From Hanleya hanleyi (taxonomy: Eukaryota > Mollusca > Polyplacophora > Lepidopleurida > Hanleyidae), in NCBI GenBank assembly GCA_036873755.1, contig JAVTVY010025415.1, positions 37,524 through 101,523 of the forward strand: a stretch of DNA of 64,000 bases. Direction: 5' to 3'. The position numbers and the translations under genes were made by a program. Under the pieces are notes generated by a model. That model saw only the letters and a list, made by a program, of their open reading frames with translations, was not told the DNA's origin and ran no database searches. Within the stretch, counting starts at the first letter, position 1, and every line of letters begins with the position of its first letter. Of this stretch, positions 56,705 to 64,000 are shown in pieces.

Positions 56705-58277
56705 TCATTATCATGTGAAATTCTATATGGCATAAGCTAATATATAGCGGCCCCATTTGAACTCTATACGAAACTTGTCTCTAGGAACATTTTTAAGATA
56801 AGAGATTTATAAATCCCTGTGCCCGTGCCTTCCACTTTTGAAAAATGTACATGTACGTACACCTTTGAAGCATGTTTCTGCATATTTTGGGAACATCCAG
56901 TCAAAACTAGAGCACTAGTTGATTATAAATGATTGTCAATCGTATATTGAGGCACACTGAAACGGACTGTGAAATAGAAATAGGCAATTCCTCATAAATT
57001 TGAAAAATATTAAAGTTTCATCTCACAAATATCAATACCAGGTGCACATCTTCAAAGCATGTTTAACAAGGCAAATTTTCAGGAGCATCCAGTCAAAACT
57101 ACATGTACATCCCTGCTGCATGTTGTTGGTTATATAATTTAGGAGTTACAGACAGGCAGAGGCAAACTTTTTTATAAATAAATCCCATTTCCACTGTACA
57201 CTTTACTGCAGTCCTAGTCTGGCAATACAAGTAACAATCATAAACCACATACATGTAGAGCTTCAAGCATCCATGGTACACATGATGTAATGATGCATTT
57301 CCTGAACCGACCGGTACAGAATCACAAATGGTATGCCTTACAGAATCAACATGGTCAAGGGGAGACAACTCCATGGGACAGAAATTATATTGGATTCCAA
57401 AAAATACATGTTTCTTGCCTCAACATGACATTATCAATGGGAGGGGCGATTCGAGCAATCATGGAGTTATTATTCATGGATCCCGACTAGCTAAAGTTAT
57501 CAGATCAAATTTTCATTTCGATAACAAGATCCAAGCAACTCAGGTTGTCAAATGGTTACATGTATCTTTGCAAACATGAAAGTTGGGTGTATGTACTGGT
57601 ATACACTTAATTACTGTTATACCAGAAGTTCAGGAGGTGCAGAGGAGAGATTGACCTTGCGCAGCTCCGTTCTCAGACATCCTGGCTTATTTTGTATGAT
57701 GATGTTTATACATAAACAATTTCATCTGAATCGGTGATTCATGTTGTTTTTTTCATCAGAAGAAATTTTGTATCTTCCATTACGATGAACCAATTTATGT
57801 CGAATATTGTACATGTTAGAAGGGTAAAGAAAAATTTGGTTGTGTTTTCCCAGCTTAGCCTTCACCAGGTTTGATTGCCAGGCAATGGCAGCCAATCCAC
57901 ATTTCTTGACTGGATCAAACGAGTCATTTTTTCATGTTCATGAAATCTTCAAGAGCTGTAGATTACTCTCAAGGAATCTGCATGGTACAGCGAGAGTGAT
58001 CACTATACATGTATATAGAGATAGCTTAACATTCTCTTTAGCCAGTATCACCCTCTAAGGCTGCTGTTACTTGATTGTTTGTTTCTCGTGACCTTGCGTG
58101 TGAAAATAGACGTGCTCAGTGCGAAAATTATTAATTAGGAGTCCAGCAAACCAAACACATGTAAATATGAAGAAAATGAGATATTTCGCACCTGAAAATC
58201 TTAAAACCTGCATGAATTTTTATTATTTACCCCTCAAATTTAGATGCGAGAGGGTCAACAGAAACAAAAACATCAAC
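56705..58277. other. No recognisable gene
   Basis: Only short frames (83 codons at 57328-57579 +, 91 codons at 57099-57374 -) without domains. A GAGAGTGATCACT word near 57995 recurs at about 52069, hinting at an old shared repeat, but the alignment is poor. Confidence 0.4.
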
Positions 58278-58279
58278 TA

Positions 58280-60275
58280 CAGTACACCCAAGAATTAAAC
58301 TGGTCAAATTCGCGAAGGATAGCCGAAAAATGTCGCGAACCGTTCCCGAACGTTTCGCGAACGATTCGCCAGTACCTCTCGCCATACCTTTCGCGAGAAA
58401 ATGTCAGAATTGAACCTTTCGCGAAAGGAATACGCGAACGATGTTTGAGGAAGTACATGTCGTAAAATGTTTATATTCTTGTCTGTCAACTATTTATTTT
58501 TCATTTGCTCGTGTGTTTTGTTTTTAATGGCATTAATTAGGTCCCTATACCTTATTTTGCGAATGAATTGCAACTATAAAATCACGACGACGTAGGCCTA
58601 CCGGTTTTCTTCGTCAGTTCATGAGCAAACCGTTATTCACCCAAAATCGAGATCGTAAAATCGGGAGCTGTATCACCGTATTCATCTAGTCAAAAAGTCG
58701 CATAATCTGTCCCTTATTTGAGTTCATTGTGCTGTATGGCTTGTTTTTGTAACTGAAATCTTTCACATCCAAATGAACTCATCGCAGTGCATGAAGCCCG
58801 ATCTGAAACATGGCGTCAGCCAGCCGTTCATAAGAGGCGTGTCCAGTTGCTATGAAGAGGGGAAACAACTCTGAGCAGACATTTAAAAAAATGTTATTGC
58901 TTCATTGGCGGAACAGGGGTTATTCTTGACAAAAAAAATCATCTACTCAGTTTCCAAATTCAACAACTAACTCAGTTCTTTCAGCACGCCCGAATGTCTG
59001 CAAAAAGTCATTTTTGAAAGTTTTCATCCCATGAATTAAAAAACTCATTTTTAAAAAAGTTTTCATCACATGAATGATGAAGAATAAACACTCATTATTT
59101 TAAAGTTTTCATCTTTAACAGGATGCATTTATATTGCAGTGGCAGCGGCATTTTGTTTCAAGATAATGATTCAAATCAACGAGATATGATATAATTCTAG
59201 AGGAAAATTGGTGTGATTAATAAAAAGTGGTTTAGGCATTTTTTTTTTTTTTTCTAAGACTTGAATTTGAAATTCCCCCGACACAATTTGAAATGAAAGT
59301 GTTAAATTTTCCTTCAATTGCATTTTATTGCAGAAAATGTATCCTACGAGAATTAAATTTGCAATTTCCGAAAACGTTGTACACGCAAGGAAACCAAACG
59401 GCTGTAAATTCAAGACGGCCATAATAAATACCACGCTCAACCGCAGACCAGTCAATGCTCTAGACAACCCGATCATGATTGATTGCAGCTCTCGTCATGC
59501 ACACGTGAAACTTCTTTATTCAGACAATTTGTACGTTTGGTTTTGATGTATTTTCAATCCTTCAATAGCTGGACATTTCACCTTTTATTTTGTGTTGAAA
59601 AGAAACGGTACGGGATGTAGCTGACTGCTGGCACACGTCTCTCTGCTGCGCAGTTCTGTCGGGCGTTGTAGCTGTCATCCCTCGTGGTCGTTTGGAAACT
59701 TCCACCCCGTGACCCGTTCGTATTAATCGCAAACCCATACTTTCTAGCATAAAGAAATGCATTGCATGGTTCCCGACAAATCGAATTGGAAGCGTTCACT
59801 AAAACTAGGGAAGTAAGGCACAAAACTTTTAGCTGTGCCGTATTCCATACGCACATGGCCTACAACAACAACGACGACGATAACGTGAGTGGAGATTTTC
59901 TTTTGCTCCGTTCGTAGACTGTATTTTCTGCCTATTTCGTTCCTGAAACTCAATTTTGTTGCAGGAAATTCTTGCTGGGTGAAATCGAGAATAGTGGTCC
60001 TAAAACATAACCCGCATAAAAAGACCCAACACTCCCGCATTTCAAATAATTTCATGTGATTTGTCAAATACGGATCGCTTTACGTCAGTTACGATCGTGA
60101 CATAATCTTTCGCGAAAGGTATTTACCTTTCGCGAAAGCTTTGAAATAAATATGAAATCATCGTAAGTTATTATCAACCTTTCGCACATGCTTTCGCGAA
60201 CGTTTCGCGAATGTTTCGCGAAAGATGAACCCAACGTTTCGCGAGCAGTGACCAGTTTACTTCTTGGGCGTACTG
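58280..60275. mobile_element. 2.0-kb TA-flanked TIR element with TCGCGA arrays
   Basis: The ends are CAGTACACCCAAGAATTAAA and, reversed from the right, CAGTACGCCCAAGAAGTAAA, both followed by CTGGTCA. TA flanks both sides (58278-58279 and 60276-60277), as in Tc1/mariner/pogo. Inside each end is a dense cluster of the palindrome TCGCGA, mostly as TTTCGCGAA: five between 58309 and 58440, six between 60109 and 60245. I noticed only one other TCGCGA in the window (about 20448). Interior frames (59744-60067 -, 59578-59856 -, 59328-59546 +) show no transposase motif. A large non-autonomous element or one with an unrecognised ORF. Confidence 0.75.
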
Positions 60276-60277
60276 TA

Positions 60278-60860
60278 ATAGTGGCCTAATATATTTCATT
60301 TTCCAGGAGAGAACTCTCCTGGAGAAAATGAGAAAATGTTAGGAGAGTAATTACCCTCCTAAACAAAAATGTGGGAATGCCAGTACATGTAGCGTTTGAG
60401 GGCCAGAGGACCTACCAATAGTGATTATACACTATCAGGGCTGGAAACATGGAGACCTACATGTACTTGTACAATGTACAGGTTACAGTGAAATTTGAGC
60501 TGGCAACCCGAAAGGTTTATATTGCCATGTGAATGCAGGGAACTAAGACAGGTTACTGATTTTCTGTCAATTGTAACCTGCTGGTAACCTGAATGAAAGG
60601 TTACCACTTATTTTCAGCCCTGACAATGATCTGACATAAACATCAAATGCATATCTCGGTAGGCCTAATATCTTTCCCCAAAGTCAGAGTGTGAAAAAAC
60701 ACAAAAAAAAACAACAACAAAAACCCCACAAAAACAAACAGAATCTTGATGTATGATGGTACTATTAAACTGCAGTGCAGGAAACCATGTATGCGTGTGG
60801 AGCGCTATTTCAGGATGAAGCATTAAAAGTATAGGTGAGATTCAGCAACCCACGGCTATA
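60278..60860. other. No gene; palindromic and A-rich patches
   Basis: CCAGGAGAGAACTCTCCTGG at about 60305 is a near-perfect palindrome, followed by related GGAGAGTAATTACCCTCC. An A/C-rich low-complexity run lies at about 60695-60745. Nothing else was recognised. Confidence 0.4.
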
Positions 60861-61004
60861 GAAATTCCAGGGTTTCCATGGAAAAAGCATGGAAAAGACT
60901 TACGCTGGAAAAAGGCTGGAGTATTCGGACTGTTTTCCATGGTTTTTCCATGCTCTGAATCCACGGTTTGAAAATTTATTTTGAGAAAGGCAGGAAATGG
61001 TTGT

Positions 61005-61262
61005 CCAGGGTTTCCATGGACGAGGCTGGACATTGTCCAGGGTTTCCATGGACGAGGCTGGACATTGTGCAGGGTTTCCATGGACGAGCTGTTCAGGGTT
61101 TCCATGGACGAGGCTGGACATTGTCCAGGGTTTCCATGGACGAGGGAGGCTGGACACTGTCCAGGGTTTCCATGGACGAGGATGGACACTGTCCAGGGTT
61201 TCCATGGTTGTGAGGCTGGACAATGTCCAGTCCTCACCATGGAATTGTCCAGGGTTTTTCCA
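61005..61262. repeat. 32-bp minisatellite with internal palindromes
   Basis: About eight units of CCAGGGTTTCCATGGACGAG plus GCTGGACATTGT, with spacings mostly 32 bp but also 24, 34 and 36. Each full unit contains CCATGG, and unit junctions form CTGGACA-T-TGTCCAG, a 7-bp-arm palindrome. Related CCATGG-containing sequence without the tandem structure extends left to about 60867. The unit is not a multiple of three, yet frames of about 100 codons (GFHGRGWTLS-type on +; a 204-codon frame on - across 60842-61456) remain open. I consider these repeat-derived. Confidence 0.85.
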
Positions 61263-61534
61263 TGTTTTCTACAGTATTGCTGCAGATAACCAAGCCTGGA
61301 AATAATTTTTCCACTGGTACCTGACATTTTGGCAGGCATCAATAACTTGGTACCTGACATTTGGAATGGGATGCCTGACAAAAATATCGGGCCTCGGCGG
61401 CCCATTTCGTAATCAGCGCTAAAAAAGGTATAACCTACTACATGCACTATCAACACAGCTTACAACATTATGATCAGGAATAGTTGCTTAGAATTATTAT
61501 TAGCTAAAATGAAATAAATTTGCCAGAATGATTA

Positions 61535-62401
61535 CAGGGTTCATACACTTACACTAAAACAAAATTCCAGGAGTTTTCCAGGAGTTTTCCAGGTCAATAA
61601 TTTCAAATTTCCAGGTATAATTTTATTGCAATTCCAGGAGTTTCCAGGACTTTTTCACGGGTTATTCAAGCATGGTTTTGAAACTACTACGTAAGATCAT
61701 GTTCCTTTATAAAACACTTTCGTTAAAGAAATCTCGAATGGTGAATCCAGTTGCTGATTTTCTCTGTTCAAGTAACTGTTTGTGTTTAACACCCTTGGCG
61801 TGACTACGAATGGCAGGCTCCCCCATACTGGAAATATCAAACGTTTTTTGACAAACTTTACACCTCGCGTTGGACTTATCTGCACCCCGTTCCAACCAGG
61901 CGGTGTAATTTGGTTGACTGAGCCAGCGCTCGTTGAAGACACATTTTCCAGGGGGCATAGTCAAGGTTCAAAAGTTCACCGAAGCGTGTCAACATTGACG
62001 GTAAACAAATTCTGAGCGGGAATTCTAGCAAAAATGATTGAAGACCACTTTACGGCGAGTACAACTCTTAACCATTGATGTCGCAAACGAACTCAGTGAG
62101 TAGTCTCCCTTTATTCAGTTTCCCTTTACGGCAAGTCGCGCACCTGTCACGACAATGAATGCTCGACGACCGGTCACCCAACATGAACAATGATAGTTTC
62201 GATTGATTTGATTACAGTTTACGGAGTTTCAACGTATATCATAACATTTGACCAGGCAAAAACGTTTGATTCGTGTGATTTGATTAAAATTAAGGAGTTT
62301 CCAGGACTATCACTTTATTTTTTAGGACATTCCAGGACTTTCCAACACTAGAATTAAATTCCAGGAGTTTTAAGGAGTTTCCAGGAGCCGTGCGAACCCT
62401 G
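61535..62401 (-). mobile_element. 867-bp hAT-like element with 6-bp TSD
   Basis: The ends are CAGGGTTCATACACT on the left and CGTGCGAACCCTG on the right. TGATTA flanks both (61529-61534 and 62402-62407). The subterminal sequence is rich in TTCCAGGAGTTTTCC words on the left and TTCCAGGA(C/G)TTT on the right. It carries a minus-strand zinc-finger frame, so it looks like an internally deleted derivative of a longer transposase gene. It shares termini and vocabulary with the 385-bp element at 35278. Confidence 0.85.
61707..61964 (-). CDS. hAT-type N-terminal zinc-finger fragment (85 aa)
   Basis: The frame lies wholly inside the 867-bp hAT-like element. The residues contain KCVFNERWLSQPNYTAWL, followed by a C-x2-C-x16-H-x5-H finger: Cys35, Cys38, His55 and His61, in ARCKVCQKTF and then RSHAKGVKHK. 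This resembles the BED-like zinc finger at the N terminus of hAT-family transposases and derived proteins, which binds transposon ends. After about residue 85 the frame stops at the right place for a deleted transposase core: no RNase-H-like catalytic domain or dimerisation region is present. It could be a relic, or a short DNA-binding protein able to compete with transposase. I start at the first Met (61964); the true start is unknown. Confidence 0.6.
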   Translation of the reverse strand: MTMPPGKCVFNERWLSQPNYTAWLERGADKSNARCKVCQKTFDISSMGEPAIRSHAKGVKHKQLLEQRKSATGFTIRDFFNESVL

Positions 62402-62407
62402 TGATTA

Positions 62408-64000
62408 ACTTTGTCGAATTTATGTACGCAAGATTTGCTTTGTCTGAAAAGAAAAAAAACCCATCAAAATTGCTTCTCAACAACTTTTTAGTACCTCCAA
62501 GGATATCCACAGCATTATCTAGCTGCGCTTAGTTATGTAAAATGTATGGGCATGCATGCACCCAAAATGAATGCACAAAAAATGATACCTTCAATATTTC
62601 TTAGAAAAAACCCCCAAAACCAAAGGTCTTCTGTTGAAAATCCAAGCAAATAAATCTATGCCTCTCAATTATAATTAGGAGAATCAACCATCCAAGATTG
62701 TTCCTTTTATAACCTTGGAAGGGCCTTGAAAATGGTCATTTTTCATTGAGAAGTGATCGTCAGATGCGACGTTGTTGTTGTTGTTGCAAAGGTCAATTTC
62801 TGAGTCTAAACTTGTTTGTACGCGGTTTTGCAGTTCAACAGTAATTGCAGCTTCTTACATTTTGTACATCAATGTCTAGTGTACCAGTTTTGTTCTGTTT
62901 CGGGTGGCAGCTAGCTGTAAAATATCAGATCAGCATCGTTTGCTGCAACAATTTGGCATGTGCGCCAGAACGATCCTGTCAGGGAATCCCAGTTCAGGGA
63001 TTTCCCCACAATAATGATGACGTCAGCAATAATGCGAACATGGCGTTCGGCGATAATGGAAGCGTGGTCGAGCAGGAGATTTTAACCAGCCATGCAGGAC
63101 AATTGGCATTGCCAGTTTGACGAATAAAAGTGGGTTTTTTCAGCTTTGAAATAGCGTGAACTTCCCTGCTCAAAAACAGTGAAAAACAGCTGCGACTGAT
63201 TAAATTTTCCAGTATAAAATGGCACCGGACAAAATGACCAGGTCCGAGTGATTTGTGCCCGTCAAAGCTTCATTCGGTGTCGGACATTGTCCGTGACCGG
63301 CCCGTTATTTCCAGGGTTGATAACTGGTTTTGGCAACTGATTCATGTAGCAGAATATATCTGGATTTCGGACTCCATACATGCAGGCACTAGATTCAGTC
63401 ATGAGACATAAGAATAATCATTTTGTATATTAAACAACTACATGTATATGAAATGAATAATTGCTATGATTATATGGATCAATGTATGTTAGGCCACATT
63501 CTAGTTTAATTTATTGATGTCAAATTGTCAAGATAATTGTTTTGTTTTCAATGCCATTTTTGTGGCTATACATCTTACTACAGTTGAATATATTCATTGT
63601 CAGCTTATTAACTGAATACTAAAAGACATTATTACATTATCAGGAATTCCACAGTATATACAATTATCACACTTTGGCAAAATGGGCACAAGTCTTTGCA
63701 GTAGACCTTCAGCTGCAGAAATGTGCAGGAGCCCTTCCAAATCACTTTGAACGGGATTATGTTGTGAACGTCTCAGAACATTACATCACAGAACATTGTG
63801 AACAACCTGCTCATTATTGAGTGTAGTGAATAATTTCCTGAAGAACAGGTGTGACAGCACATGACTCGAAAATGGCAGGTTACGTTGGGGTTACGTCGGT
63901 TGAGTTTAGCTGATTGGCTAAATCAGGGAATTCCCTTGTATAGTTGCAGAAATTAGGCTGAAAATGGATACACACGATCCCAGGGTCAGTCTTACCGTGT
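62408..64000. other. No confident gene; CRE palindrome upstream of a short frame
   Basis: At about 63020 there is a full CRE palindrome TGACGTCA, followed within about 20 bp by an ATG in a decent context (GCGAACATGGCG) opening a 26-codon frame that ends in TGA. The frame is open upstream to about 62845 (91 codons). I do not recognise a product. A GTTGTTGTTGTT run lies near 62772. The remainder to 64000 is AT-rich and shows nothing else. Confidence 0.3.

Noticed and set aside
60842..61456. 204-codon minus frame rich in HGNPGQCPASS-type repeats
   Set aside because: Generated by the 32-bp minisatellite. The irregular spacings (24, 34, 36 bp) switch frames, so the peptide repeat is not maintained as a protein repeat would be.
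1..64000. CRISPR array, prophage or bacterial operon
   Set aside because: The tandem arrays have no unique spacers, no cas-like genes are present, and the sequence has eukaryotic features throughout.

Overview
This window looks like AT-rich, intron- and repeat-dominated DNA from a marine invertebrate. A bivalve or other mollusc is my best guess. The reasons are indirect: the palindrome TACATGTA recurs throughout, there is no bacterial-style gene packing, and four elements combine tandem core repeats of roughly 140-190 bp with an ACGG-rich 3' microsatellite, as in the bivalve 'pearl'/Helentron-derived families. No complete host gene is visible. The best host-gene evidence is a pair of phase-compatible exons on the + strand (17763-17993 and 18348-18460) whose product I do not recognise.

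Layout. 0-7 kb: mostly featureless, with a degenerate foldback near 3 kb and a 182-bp TA-flanked MITE (5296-5477). 7.1-8.6 kb: a 30-bp minisatellite with a ~280-bp higher-order repeat. 9.49-10.84 kb: pearl-like element copy 1. 11.55-12.3 kb: a 97-bp satellite rich in GATA motifs. 13.57 kb: a small MITE. 14.26-17.13 kb: a 2.9-kb TA-flanked TIR element containing a CCAAT-rich, CpG-containing segment. 17.7-18.5 kb: the two exons. 20.09-20.80 kb: a near-complete inverted repeat with an 8-bp target duplication that encodes the same short frame on both arms. 22.35-22.56 kb: a tRNA-derived SINE. 24.29-24.57 kb: a broken Penelope-type GIY-YIG domain. 26.0-27.4 kb: minisatellites and MITEs.

29.5-49.9 kb is a direct tandem segmental duplication (copy 1 29485-39960, copy 2 42930-49860, separated by other elements). 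Comparing the copies exposes insertions unique to one of them. Copy 1 carries a ~1.1-kb indel and a 4.5-kb element that contains a foldback element, which itself contains a CAGGGTTC element. Copy 2 carries a 228-bp PIF/Harbinger-like MITE and a 2.0-kb CAGGGTTTCATA element.

49.9-64 kb: a 177-bp satellite, a very homogeneous 18-bp array, and pearl-like copies 2 and 3. Copy 3 splits a Penelope-like reading frame. After these come a 2.0-kb TA-flanked element with TCGCGA-rich subterminal arrays, a palindromic 32-bp minisatellite, and an 867-bp hAT-like element carrying an N-terminal zinc finger. Most open frames in the window are produced by repeats whose unit is a multiple of three, or are chance frames. 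I found no reverse-transcriptase core, no intact transposase, no rRNA and no CRISPR array.
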